Positions 1 through 8,430 of a DNA stretch of 64,000 nucleotides are shown here, piece by piece. The number at the start of each line of letters is the position of its first letter. Positions within the stretch are counted from its first letter, which is position 1. The position numbers were made by a program, and so were the translations under genes. Source of the stretch: DATBLE01 sp963837265 (GTDB lineage: Bacteria; Actinomycetota; Thermoleophilia; Gaiellales; Gaiellaceae); assembly GCA_963837265.1 (NCBI GenBank), contig CAWIMQ010000006.1, forward strand, positions 248,001 to 312,000, read 5' to 3'. The notes under the pieces were generated by a model that made no database searches, was not told the origin of the DNA, and saw nothing but the letters and a program-made list of their open reading frames with translations.

Positions 1-2
1 AC

Positions 3-692
3 GAAGCCGAACGGCGCTGGTATCCGTGGGGCAATCTCAACTGCGGCCTTGCGCACGGGATTCCCGGCGTCCTGGCCCTGCTGGCACTGGCCCACCGCGC
101 GGACGTGAGGGTTCCGGGACAGGCGGACGCGATTCGCCGGCTGGCCGAGTGGCTCAGGGCCCACCGAGCGGACGACGACTGGGGCGTCAACTGGCCGACG
201 GCCGTGCCGCTGCCGCCACCCGAAGGCTCGGCGGCCGGGCCCGCCGAGCTCGAGCCCAGCCGCGCGGCATGGTGCTACGGAAGCCCAGGCGTCGGTCGCG
301 CCCTCTGGCTCGCGGGAGACGCCCTGCAAGACGAGGAGTTGTGCAGGCTCGCGATCGACGCCATCCTCGCGGTTACCCGCCGGCCCGTCGCCGAGCGACA
401 CATCGATTCGCCGACGTTCTGTCACGGCGTCGCGGGCCTCCTGCAGATCGTCCTGCGATTCGCGAACGACACCGGCCACCCGGCGTTCCGCACGGCGGCA
501 AACGATCTCGTGGACCAGTTGCTCAGCCTGTACGACCCGGCCCGTCCGCTCGGCTTCGCCTCCCTCGAGCCTGGCCCCAATCCGGTCGACCGCGCGGGCT
601 TGCTCGACGGCGCCCCCGGCGTCGCGATGGTGCTCCTCGCCGCCGCAACGGATACCGAGCCGACGTGGGACCGTCTCTTCCTGCTGTCGTGA
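3..692 (+). CDS. lanC: Lanthionine synthetase C (LanC-type cyclase), 5' end outside window
   Basis: The 229 visible residues are the C-terminal half of a LanC-like zinc cyclase, which adds Cys thiols to dehydrated Ser/Thr residues of a precursor peptide to form (methyl)lanthionine rings. Visible family motifs, in order, are NCGLAHGIPG near the window edge, AWCYGSPGVG (first zinc Cys) and FCHGVAGL (Cys-His zinc pair), so the metal site looks intact. Codons run in frame from base 3 with no start, so the gene begins upstream. Its TGA stop overlaps the GTG start of lanB by four bases (GTGA), which implies translational coupling. A precursor peptide and transporter would be expected upstream, outside the window. 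Confidence 0.9.
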   Translation, partial: EAERRWYPWGNLNCGLAHGIPGVLALLALAHRADVRVPGQADAIRRLAEWLRAHRADDDWGVNWPTAVPLPPPEGSAAGPAELEPSRAAWCYGSPGVGRALWLAGDALQDEELCRLAIDAILAVTRRPVAERHIDSPTFCHGVAGLLQIVLRFANDTGHPAFRTAANDLVDQLLSLYDPARPLGFASLEPGPNPVDRAGLLDGAPGVAMVLLAAATDTEPTWDRLFLLS

Positions 693-3600
693 CGGAGGTT
701 GGACGTCGTGGTCGGCGGCCGGTCCGACTCGCGAACCTCTACGCGCCGCTCGGCCAGGCGCTCGTGCGTGCACCCGTTCTCGCCGCCGACGCGGCGGGTC
801 GGGCCGGCGCCCCGGCACGCGACGGCTCGTTGCTGCCTGACGACCCGAGAGTGCGTGCTGCGATCGCCGTCTCCAGCACCGAGCTGACTGCGTCCCTGGC
901 CAGGACGAGCGGCGCGGACCGAAGCCGGGAGGCTCGGCGGCTGGCCGGAAAACTCCTGCGCTACCTCATCCGGATGAGCACGCGGCCGACCCCGTACGGC
1001 CTCTTTGCCGGAGTCGGCCTCGTCGAGTGGGGAGACCGGACGACGCTTGCCTTCGGCGGTGACGGCTATCGGACCCGCACCCGGCCGGACATGGAGTGGC
1101 TGCTGGACTTCGTCGCCAGCCTCGAAAGCGACCCGGACGTTCGCGCCGGCCTGCGGCTGGTCGCCACCTCCTCCGTCGTGATCCGCGGCGGCCGTGCGTT
1201 CCTGACCGGGAACACAGGAGAGAAGGTCTCGGTGCGCGCGACGGATCCGTGTCGGCGAGCACTCGAGCTCGCACGCACCCCGATCTCACCCGCGGCGCTG
1301 GCCGAGGCGCTCGGCGCCGCCCCGAACGCGACACCCGTCAAGGCGGAACGGCTCGTCGAAGAGCTTTGGCGGCAGGGGTTCCTGCTGGCTGATCTCCGTC
1401 CACCGCTCACGAGCAGCGACCCCGCCCGGCATGTGGTCGAGCGGCTGCAGGGCATCCCCGCCGCACGCTCCACGGCGACCGCGCTGGCCGGCTTGCTCGA
1501 GCAGCTCGAGGCCTGGGATGCGCTCGGCTTCGAGGAACGGGCGGAATCCTGGCCCGACCTGCTGGCCGGAATGCGCGCGCTGCATGACGCGTCGCCGTCC
1601 ACGCACCTCCTACAGACGGACATGGCATTGCCGCTGACGGGCGTGCGCGTCAATCCCGAGGTGGCCGCCGAGGCAGCCCGCGCGGCCGAGCTGTTGCTGC
1701 GCCTGAGTCCTTTCCCGCACGGGCTTCCCCAGCTCGACACCTACCGCCGGGCGTTCGAGGCGCGCTACGGGATCGAACGCGAGGTGCCTCTCCTCGAGCT
1801 GGTCGATCCCGATTTCGGGCTCGGGCCGCCTGACAGCCTCCCCTGGGACGGGATCGAGTCGGCCGTAGCACGGCGCGAGCCGCTGCTGCGGAGCCTGGCC
1901 CTGGACGCGCTCCGCGACCGCACACCCGTTCTCGAGCTCGACCACACGCTGCTCAGCGGCCTCGAGACCTGGGCTCCCGATGCCGCCCTCGCCCCGGTTT
2001 CCCTGGACATCTCGCTCTTCGTCGCCGCGGACTCGCCGGGTGCGCTCGACGCCGGCGACTTCAACGTCGTCGTCGGCCCCAACCTCGGCGGAGGCTCCGC
2101 GGGACGGAACCTCGGCCGGTTCGTCGATCTGCTCGGCGCCCCCGCGGAGGCGCTGCTCCGTCGGATCTCGGACGCCGAGACGGACGCGCTTCCGGGCCGC
2201 ATGATCGCCGAGGTCGTCTACCAGCCCCAACGGGAGCGCTCGGCCAACGTCGCGATCCGGCGCACCGTCCGCGGGCACGAGATCGTGTTCGACGCTCTCG
2301 CCGGCGTCGGAGACGAGCAGGTGATACCGGCCGGAGAGCTGGTCGTCGGGCTCCGCTCCGGACGCTTCGTCGTCCGCTGGCCCGCGCGCGACGTGGAGAT
2401 CGTCGGAGCTCAGGGGCACATGCTCACCACGCTTCAGGCGCCGCCGGCGGCGCGCCTCCTCCTCGATCTCGCGAACGACGGCCGCTGCCTGCTCTCTCCG
2501 TTCTCGTGGGGACCGGCGGCAATGTTCCCCTTCCTGCCGCGAGTTCAGAGCGGAAGAGTCGTTCTCGCGCTCGCCGAATGGAGGATTCAACCGAACGCCG
2601 AGGAGGTGCGAACCGAGGACCGCGCCGGTTTCGCCGATTCGCTTGCCGCCTGGCGGGAGCGCTGGTCCGTGCCGCGCCACGTCTATCTCGCTTCGGGCGA
2701 CCACCGGCTGCTGCTCGACCTCGACGATCCGCTGCACGCAGAGGTTCTCCGGGACGAGCTGAGTGGAGGCGAGAAGGGCCGAGCAACTCTGCTGCAGGAG
2801 GCTCTGCCGGGACCGATGCACGCGTGGCTCCCCGCTCCCGACGGAGGCCGTCTGGTCGAGATCGTCGTGCCCGTGACGCTGAGGGGTACGGCGGCAGTCT
2901 CTCCACCTCCGGGCAGGAGCACGCGGCCGGCGGACGTGCGCGTGTCCGACCAGACACGGCTCCGGCTCCCCGGCAGCGAATGGCTGTTCCTCAAGCTGTA
3001 TGCGCCGCGAGTCTTCGAGGACGAGCTGATCGCGGGACCGCTGCGCACGTTCAGCGAGTTCGCGACCGGCGCCGGGCTGACCGACGGCTGGTTCTTCCTG
3101 CGCTACGCCGATCCGGATCCCCACCTCCGTGTGCGCTTCCACGGTGAACCGGCAACCCTGCTGGGACCGCTCATGGAGCAAATCTGTTCCTGGGCGGGAG
3201 ACCTCGTCGCCGACGGACTTTGCACTGCCTTCGGGTTCGACACCTACGAGCGAGAAGTCGAGCGCTACGGAGGCGATGAGGGGATGTGCGCAGCCGAGGC
3301 AGTCTTCACGGCCGACAGCCCCGCCGTCGCCGGGATGTTGCACCTGAGCCGCCAGGGGACGCTCTCCGCCGACACGGTGACCCTCGCGGTGCTCAGCGTC
3401 GACGACCTCCTCGCCGCTCTCGGCCTGGATGGCGCGTCACGTACGGACTTCTACGGGCACACCGCCGAGCAGACACCAGAAGGCGGCAGGGAATACCGGG
3501 CCCGCCAGCACGAGTTGCGGGACCTGATGGGAAGGCCGGAAGCACTTGCGGAAACATCGGGTGGTGGGGAGCTCCGTCACCTGCTCGCAGCACGTCGAGC

Positions 3601-3835
3601 GGCGCTTGCGTCGGCGGCCGCCTGGCTGGCACCGTGTCGCCCTGACGAGGCTTCCCTCGCTCCCGTCTGCCGGAGCTACGTCCATCTGCATGCCAACCGT
3701 CTCCTCGGCGCGAGCGCTCCGGACGAGCGCCTCGTCCTGGAGTTGCTCCGACGGGTCCGGACAGGGTTGAGCAAGGCGCCTGTCGCCGCCCCGGAACCAC
3801 ATGCCCCCGAGCTGGACGCCCCTCACCGCGTGTAG
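689..3835 (+). CDS. lanB: Full-length class I lanthipeptide dehydratase (LanB)
   Basis: This 1048-aa protein matches the family's usual length and two-part layout. The N-terminal part (to about residue 700) is the glutamylation domain and carries the typical STRPTPYGLFAGVGL motif near residue 97. The C-terminal part (about 755-1035) is the SpaB_C-type elimination domain with GWFFLRYADPDPHLRVRF. In characterised relatives these use glutamyl-tRNA to activate Ser/Thr of a precursor peptide and then eliminate glutamate to give Dha/Dhb. The GTG at 689 is chosen because it overlaps the lanC stop; the longer upstream reading frame only shadows lanC. LanC plus LanB points to a class I lanthipeptide; a thiopeptide-like product is less likely with LanC present. 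No precursor gene lies downstream. Confidence 0.92.
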   Translation: MTEVGRRGRRPVRLANLYAPLGQALVRAPVLAADAAGRAGAPARDGSLLPDDPRVRAAIAVSSTELTASLARTSGADRSREARRLAGKLLRYLIRMSTRPTPYGLFAGVGLVEWGDRTTLAFGGDGYRTRTRPDMEWLLDFVASLESDPDVRAGLRLVATSSVVIRGGRAFLTGNTGEKVSVRATDPCRRALELARTPISPAALAEALGAAPNATPVKAERLVEELWRQGFLLADLRPPLTSSDPARHVVERLQGIPAARSTATALAGLLEQLEAWDALGFEERAESWPDLLAGMRALHDASPSTHLLQTDMALPLTGVRVNPEVAAEAARAAELLLRLSPFPHGLPQLDTYRRAFEARYGIEREVPLLELVDPDFGLGPPDSLPWDGIESAVARREPLLRSLALDALRDRTPVLELDHTLLSGLETWAPDAALAPVSLDISLFVAADSPGALDAGDFNVVVGPNLGGGSAGRNLGRFVDLLGAPAEALLRRISDAETDALPGRMIAEVVYQPQRERSANVAIRRTVRGHEIVFDALAGVGDEQVIPAGELVVGLRSGRFVVRWPARDVEIVGAQGHMLTTLQAPPAARLLLDLANDGRCLLSPFSWGPAAMFPFLPRVQSGRVVLALAEWRIQPNAEEVRTEDRAGFADSLAAWRERWSVPRHVYLASGDHRLLLDLDDPLHAEVLRDELSGGEKGRATLLQEALPGPMHAWLPAPDGGRLVEIVVPVTLRGTAAVSPPPGRSTRPADVRVSDQTRLRLPGSEWLFLKLYAPRVFEDELIAGPLRTFSEFATGAGLTDGWFFLRYADPDPHLRVRFHGEPATLLGPLMEQICSWAGDLVADGLCTAFGFDTYEREVERYGGDEGMCAAEAVFTADSPAVAGMLHLSRQGTLSADTVTLAVLSVDDLLAALGLDGASRTDFYGHTAEQTPEGGREYRARQHELRDLMGRPEALAETSGGGELRHLLAARRAALASAAAWLAPCRPDEASLAPVCRSYVHLHANRLLGASAPDERLVLELLRRVRTGLSKAPVAAPEPHAPELDAPHRV

Positions 3836-3969
3836 TCCCCGCGATCCGGTGCCCCGGGGGCGCATCCTCCCCCACCCGGAAGTAACGGTCTCTTCGAGCC
3901 TTCCCCCCGGACTCCGCGGCGGTTACAACTCGCCCGCGTCGCAGCGCGTCGCGACACGAGGGTGGTCTT

Positions 3970-5046
3970 TCAGTAGGCCATGTACATCAGCTCCTGGACG
4001 GCCGCGAGGGTGGTCGCGGCAATCTCGCGGGCGCAGTCGTTGCCCCTGCGGAGGACGGATCGGAGATAGTCCCGCTCGGCTGCGAGCTCCGCCCGGCGTA
4101 CGCGGAGCGGGCGGAGGTGCTCGTTGAGCGAGTCGGCGACGAGCTCCTTGAGAGCGAGGGCACCGCCCTCCGCGATCTCGTCTGCGATCTCCTCGGGCTC
4201 GCGCCGTTGGCAGAGCGCCGCGATCCGCAGCAGGTTGGAGATCTCGGGGCGGCGGTCGGGCTCGTAGGTGATGCGCCGCTCCGCGTCGGTCCTCGCACCT
4301 CGGACGAGGCGCGCGGTCTCGTCTTCGCCGGCGGCGAGCGGGATCGAGTTGCCTCTGCTCTTGCCCATCTTTCGCCCGTCGAGGCCGAGTAGGAGCGGCG
4401 CCCGGCTGAGCAGCCCCTCGGGTTGCGGGAAGTACGGACGGTCGGGGCTGTACCGGTCGTTGAAGCGGCGCGCGATCGTGCGGGCGAGCTCGAGGTGCGG
4501 CAGCTGGTCTTTCCCGACCGGGACGAGGTTGGCACGGCAGAAGAGGATGTCCGCCGCCTGGTGGACGGGGTAGGTGAGCATCAGAGCCGACGTCGACCTG
4601 CCGCCGTGGACGGCGATCTCGTCCTTCACCGTCGGGTTGCGACGAAGCTCGGCCGCGCTGACGAGGCTGAGGAACGGCAGCAGGAGCTGGTTCAGCTCGG
4701 GCACCTGGCTGTGGGTGAAGACGACCGCGTGCTCGGGATCGATGCCCGCGGCGAGATAGTCGGCGACGAGCCCCTCGACGTCGTGCGGGAGAGCCGCGGG
4801 CGAGTCGCGGTCGGTGATCGTCTGGTAGTCGGCGATGAGGACGAACAGCTCGACGCCGAGCCGCTGGAGATGGACGCGGTTCTCCAGCGTGCCGAAGTAG
4901 TGGCCGATGTGCAGCGGCCCGGTCGGGCGGTCGCACGTCAGGATCCGGAACGCGGCCGGGTCGGCGCGCACGGCGTCCGCGAGCTCGCCGCCGTGGCGCC
5001 CGGGCACGGCGGCCGGCACGGTGGCGGTTGTCGCTCTCGTCGTCAT
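3970..5046 (-). CDS. trpS: Tryptophanyl-tRNA synthetase
   Basis: This 358-aa class I synthetase charges tRNA-Trp. The HIGH-type signature PLHIGHYFG lies at about residues 44-52 and the KMSKS-type loop GRKMGKS at about 224-230. The ATG at 5046 is preceded by a strong AAGGAGGT (5063-5056) nine bases upstream; an in-frame extension to 5163 exists but lacks an initiation site and reads through the structured leader. It is the last gene of a long leftward run. The 135-nt leader holds pairings that could hide the ribosome binding site (separate entry), so translation may be regulated. Confidence 0.95.
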   Translation of the reverse strand: MTTRATTATVPAAVPGRHGGELADAVRADPAAFRILTCDRPTGPLHIGHYFGTLENRVHLQRLGVELFVLIADYQTITDRDSPAALPHDVEGLVADYLAAGIDPEHAVVFTHSQVPELNQLLLPFLSLVSAAELRRNPTVKDEIAVHGGRSTSALMLTYPVHQAADILFCRANLVPVGKDQLPHLELARTIARRFNDRYSPDRPYFPQPEGLLSRAPLLLGLDGRKMGKSRGNSIPLAAGEDETARLVRGARTDAERRITYEPDRRPEISNLLRIAALCQRREPEEIADEIAEGGALALKELVADSLNEHLRPLRVRRAELAAERDYLRSVLRRGNDCAREIAATTLAAVQELMYMAY

Positions 5047-5154
5047 GGGACCTGTACCTCCTTCGTCGGGCGAGGGGACGCCATTCGAGCGGCGCGGGCC
5101 CTCGAGACGAGGGTGCAGGTCCCCGAGACGAACCGGGCCGCTCGAAGGCGGCCC
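5047..5154 (-). promoter_or_regulatory. Structured trpS leader with mutually exclusive stems and possible Shine-Dalgarno sequestration
   Basis: On the transcript strand, 5154-5148 pairs with 5141-5135 as a 7-bp hairpin. Bases 5146-5137 can instead pair perfectly, over 10 bp, with 5093-5084. Separately, 5123-5112 (GGGACCTGCACC) pairs at 11 of 12 positions with 5058-5047 (GGTACAGGTCCC), which includes the 3' part of the AAGGAGGT and all spacer bases up to the trpS ATG. The 10-bp stem and the ribosome-site stem would form a pseudoknot if both existed, so they behave as alternatives. There is also a 6-bp hairpin at 5113-5099. No canonical T-box sequence is seen, so this is inferred from pairing alone. 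Confidence 0.5.
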
Positions 5155-5181
5155 GTCGCGCATGCAGAAGCTACGGCCGCC

Positions 5182-6033
5182 CTACTTCTTCCTCGCCACG
5201 ACCAGCAGGTAGCCGTAGCGGTACTCGACCGGGCCGCCGGGGCCTCCCCGGTTGCGCCGCGTCGCGAGCTCGAGGAAGTCGCGCTCGAGCGTGGCCGCGC
5301 GCTCGGGCTCGTCCGCCAGCGACGCATGGACGGCGACGACCGGCCCGAACAGGGCCTTGTAGGCCTCGCAGTAGTCCCGAGGCGTTCCGTCGAGCCGCTC
5401 GACGGCCTCGTTCAGGGCGAACTCGAGCGTCGCGCGGTCGCCGAAGAGCGCGCGGACGTGACTCTCCGTCCCCCAGAGGACCGCCGGCATGGTGCCGGTC
5501 GGCGCCGGCGGTGCGTACCGTCCGAACAGCTCCAGGAGCTCGCCGACCCCGCCCTCCGGCGTGTAGTTGATCATCCCGATCGTGCCGCCGGGTCGGCAGA
5601 CCCGGAGCAGCTCGTCGGCGACGGCCTGGTGGTCGGGCGAGAACATCGCGCCGACCGACGACGTGACCACGTCGAACGTGGCGGTGTCGAACGGAAGCGC
5701 CTCCGCGTCGGCCTCCACCCATTCCACGTCGAGCCCGGCGGCTTGGGCGTTCGCTCGGCCTGCCTCGAGGCTCGACGGCGTGAGGTCGCACGCGACGACG
5801 CTCGCACCCGCTTCGGCGGCACGGAGCGCGACGTTCCCCGACCCCGCGGCGACGTCGAGCACACGGTGTCCTCGCCCGACTCCGCACGCCGCCACCAGCT
5901 CGGGCCCGAAGTCCCACACGAACATGCGCGCGAAGCGGTCGTAGTCCCCGAGTGCCCACATCGTCCGCGCCGTCGCCTTGAGCTCGGCGGCGACCTCCGG
6001 CGCCAACCTCGCAGGACTCTGCTCAGACGTCAT
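5182..6033 (-). CDS. SAM-dependent class I methyltransferase
   Basis: This 283-aa protein has the Rossmann SAM-binding motif I VLDVAAGSGNVAL (about residues 54-66), the acidic post-I stretch VVACDLTP and the later DVVTSSVGAMFSP region typical of UbiE/type-11 methyltransferases. The substrate cannot be told. The ATG at 6033 follows AGGAGG by about six bases; the longer start at 6060 has no such site. It lies between a small monooxygenase-like gene and trpS. The stop is 135 nt before trpS, and the hairpin at 5135-5154 might also act in its 3' end. Confidence 0.8.
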   Translation of the reverse strand: MTSEQSPARLAPEVAAELKATARTMWALGDYDRFARMFVWDFGPELVAACGVGRGHRVLDVAAGSGNVALRAAEAGASVVACDLTPSSLEAGRANAQAAGLDVEWVEADAEALPFDTATFDVVTSSVGAMFSPDHQAVADELLRVCRPGGTIGMINYTPEGGVGELLELFGRYAPPAPTGTMPAVLWGTESHVRALFGDRATLEFALNEAVERLDGTPRDYCEAYKALFGPVVAVHASLADEPERAATLERDFLELATRRNRGGPGGPVEYRYGYLLVVARKK

Positions 6034-6091
6034 GTGCCCCTCCTGGCTCGTCGATTGCACGCTCCCTCGACACCCGGGGCGGCTGCGGGAG

Positions 6092-6403
6092 CTAGTCCTG
6101 GTCGCGGGGGATCCGAAGCTCGCGGGCGATGTAGAGGCCCGAGGTCTCCTCGGCGACGAACGGCGCCATCGCGCGACGCCGCTCGGCCTCCACCTCCGAG
6201 AGGCGGTACCGGTCGCGGGCCTCCGCCGACTGCCAGACGGAGATGCCGACGACCTCGCTTCCGTCCTCCGACCAGCACTCGTACGCCTCGACCATGCCGT
6301 CCGGGAACCTGGCCGGACGCCACGCGCGGCTGAACTCCTCGCGGGTCGTCCCCGGCTTCAGCCGGCGGGTCGTCATCCAGACGAGCTCTCTCTCGAGCCT
6401 CAT
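6092..6403 (-). CDS. Small protein resembling dimeric alpha/beta-barrel monooxygenase-like proteins
   Basis: This 103-aa protein has the feel of an ABM/dimeric ferredoxin-like barrel: an N-terminal strand ending MTTRRLKPGTTREEF, a helix with FSRAWRPARFP, and a later strand EVVGISVWQS followed by a helix SAEARDRYRLSEVE. No catalytic residues can be assigned, so the name is only a fold guess. It starts four bases after the stop of the XRE gene, so it is probably co-transcribed with the regulator and proS. Confidence 0.5.
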   Translation of the reverse strand: MRLERELVWMTTRRLKPGTTREEFSRAWRPARFPDGMVEAYECWSEDGSEVVGISVWQSAEARDRYRLSEVEAERRRAMAPFVAEETSGLYIARELRIPRDQD

Positions 6404-6407
6404 CGTG

Positions 6408-6713
6408 CTACCTGCGCGTGCTCAGTTGCCGGTACAGCCGGTCGATCATCGCCGGCAGCTGCTCCAGCCGGTCGGTGATGACGCGCAGGCGGTACTCGCG
6501 GAAGTGTTCCGGCTCGATGCCGAGCGCGCCGGCGAGCCGCTCGATCACGTCGTTCGACGGCACCGGCCGGTTGCCGTGCACGAGGTGGTTGAGGTAGCCG
6601 GCGGAGAGGTCGGTCTTCGCCGCCAGTCCACGGTAGGTGACACCGGTCTCGTCCATCAACCGCTCGATCGTCGGGCCGAACGGCTCCTCGCTGAAGCGGC
6701 GCTTGCGTGGCAT
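6408..6713 (-). CDS. XRE-family helix-turn-helix DNA-binding protein
   Basis: The 101-aa product has a central HTH: GVTYRGLAAKTDLSAGYLNHL followed by a conserved VPSNDVIERLAGALGIEPEHF, the layout of the lambda-repressor (XRE) domain, and a short helical C-terminus. Its ATG shares one base with the proS stop (TGATG at 6715-6711), so it is translationally coupled to proS. Target genes are unknown; its place in a housekeeping operon is unusual but the sequence does not show an operator. Confidence 0.8.
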   Translation of the reverse strand: MPRKRRFSEEPFGPTIERLMDETGVTYRGLAAKTDLSAGYLNHLVHGNRPVPSNDVIERLAGALGIEPEHFREYRLRVITDRLEQLPAMIDRLYRQLSTRR

Positions 6714-8371
6714 CAGATCTCCACCTCCTCGGTCGGGACTCTGCGCTCCTCGCCGGTGGCACGGTCACGCACGTCGACCTTCGCGTCCTCCAGGGTCCTC
6801 TTCCCCACGGTCACGCGCACGGGGCAGCCGATGAGGTCGGCGTCGGCGAACTTCTCGCCGGCGCGCAGGTCGCGCTCGTCGATGAGCACGGACGCTCCCT
6901 TCTCCTCGAGGGACGCGGCGACCACCGCCGCCTGCTCCTCCATTCCCGGCAGGGTGACGACGTGCACGTCGTACGGCGCGATCGACCTCGGCCAGCCCGC
7001 GATCCCGTGCTCGTCGTTCCGCTGCTCGATCACCGCCGCGATTATGCGCCCTGGGCCGATTCCGTAACTCCCGCCGAGGAGCGGCTTCTCGCGACCGTCC
7101 TCGTCGAGGAAGGTCGCGTCCAGGCCCCGGCTGTAGCGGTCTCCGAAGTTGAAGATGTGGCCCACCTCGATCGCGGTCTGGAACCCGAGCCGGCCTCCGC
7201 ACTCCGGGCAGCGGTCGCCCTCGCGCGGCTCGCGGATGTCGGCGAAGCGCGGCTCGAAGTCGCGGCCCGCCTGCACGCCGCGCAGGTGGAAGCCGTCACG
7301 ATTCGCGCCCGCGACGAACTGGCCCTCTCGGAGCGCCTCGTCGGCCACCACCTCGACTGTGGCCCCGACCGGCCCGAGCGACCCGCCGGACGCGCCGAAC
7401 GCGGCGCGGATCTCCTCGTCCGTCGCCGGCCGCGAGGCGACCTTCAGGGCGGAGAGCAGCTTCGACTCGCTGAGACGGTCGTCGCCGCGGACGAGCGCGA
7501 GCACGAGCGTCCCGTCGTCGGTCGTGACCGGCATGGCCTTCGAGGTCGCAGCGAGATCGACCCCGAGGAGCTCCGCGAGCGCCTCGCACGTCGTCACGCC
7601 CGGCGTCTCCACCTCCTCCGGGCCGGCGAGCGGCGGCGGGAGCTCGGGCGGGCGCGGGACTCCCCGGGCGATCTCCGCGTCCGCCGCGTAGTCGCCGCGC
7701 TCGCACCGGACGAGCGTGTTCTCGCCGGAGCCGGAGGGCGCGAGGAAGTCGATCGTCAGCTCGCCGCCCATGATCCCGCTCTCGGCCTGGACGGCATGCA
7801 CCTCGACCCCGCAGCGGTCGAAGATCCGGTGGTACGCCTCGAGGTTGCGCTCGAAGCTGGCGACGGCGCCCTCCTGGTCGCGGTCGAACGAGTACGCGTC
7901 CTTCATCACGAACTCGCGCACGCGGAGGAGGCCGCCGCGTGGCCTCGGCTCGTCCCGGTCCTTGACCGAGAAGTGGTACCAGAGCTGCGGCAGCTCCCGG
8001 TACGACCGGATCTCCCGGGCGTGGAAGGTGAAGGTCTCCTCGTGCGTCAGCGGCAGGACGAAGCGGCGGCCGTTTCGGTCGGTCAGGCGGAAGATCTCGG
8101 GGATCTTCGCGCGCCCGGTCGCCTCCCACAGCTCGACGGGCGTCAGCAGCGGGCACAGCCACTCCTGGCCGCCGATCGCGTCCATCTCCTCGCGGATGAT
8201 CTGCTCGACCTTCCGGTGGATGCGCCAGCCGAGCGGCAGGTACGACCACAGCCCGGCGCTCACCTGCCTGATGAACCCGCCGCGGACGAGCAGCTTGTGA
8301 CTGACCGCTTCGGCGTCGGCCGGATCCTCGCGCAGGGTCGGGAGGAAGAGCTGTGATGCCCGGGCTGCCAT
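6713..8371 (-). CDS. proS: Prolyl-tRNA synthetase, bacterial type with editing insertion
   Basis: This 552-aa class II synthetase opens with SQLFLPTLREDP and carries motif 1 (GLWSYLPLGWRI) and motif 2 (REFVMKDAYSFDRD). It has a long middle insertion (about residues 220-385) matching the INS deacylase domain that clears Ala-tRNA-Pro, and a C-terminal anticodon-binding domain. Length and order fit the bacterial-type enzyme. It is downstream of ispG with only 59 bases between, which hold an 8-bp hairpin. Position after ispG and rseP matches a gene order common in actinobacteria. Confidence 0.95.
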   Translation of the reverse strand: MAARASQLFLPTLREDPADAEAVSHKLLVRGGFIRQVSAGLWSYLPLGWRIHRKVEQIIREEMDAIGGQEWLCPLLTPVELWEATGRAKIPEIFRLTDRNGRRFVLPLTHEETFTFHAREIRSYRELPQLWYHFSVKDRDEPRPRGGLLRVREFVMKDAYSFDRDQEGAVASFERNLEAYHRIFDRCGVEVHAVQAESGIMGGELTIDFLAPSGSGENTLVRCERGDYAADAEIARGVPRPPELPPPLAGPEEVETPGVTTCEALAELLGVDLAATSKAMPVTTDDGTLVLALVRGDDRLSESKLLSALKVASRPATDEEIRAAFGASGGSLGPVGATVEVVADEALREGQFVAGANRDGFHLRGVQAGRDFEPRFADIREPREGDRCPECGGRLGFQTAIEVGHIFNFGDRYSRGLDATFLDEDGREKPLLGGSYGIGPGRIIAAVIEQRNDEHGIAGWPRSIAPYDVHVVTLPGMEEQAAVVAASLEEKGASVLIDERDLRAGEKFADADLIGCPVRVTVGKRTLEDAKVDVRDRATGEERRVPTEEVEI

Positions 8372-8382
8372 AGATAGACGAT

Positions 8383-8410
8383 TCGGTGCCCGACTTCAGT
8401 CTGGCACCGA
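8383..8410 (-). terminator. Hairpin between ispG and proS
   Basis: TCGGTGCC (8410-8403 on the minus strand) pairs with GGCACCGA (8390-8383) across a 12-nt loop, placed 20 nt after the ispG stop and 11 nt before the proS ATG. There is no U tract, so it may be an attenuator, a processing site or a proS leader element and not a true terminator. Confidence 0.35.
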
Positions 8411-8430
8411 TTCCGTTTGCTGTTGCCAGC

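Noticed and set aside
1610..3343. 577-aa minus-strand frame inside lanB
   Set aside because: It is a shadow of the lanB coding frame with no homology or start signals.
3801..4127. Plus-strand frame after lanB as a lanthipeptide precursor
   Set aside because: It mostly runs antisense to trpS and has no leader/core pattern.
5047..5181. T-box riboswitch before trpS
   Set aside because: No AGGGTGGNACCGCG-like T-box sequence or clear specifier loop; only a lone TGGC is present.
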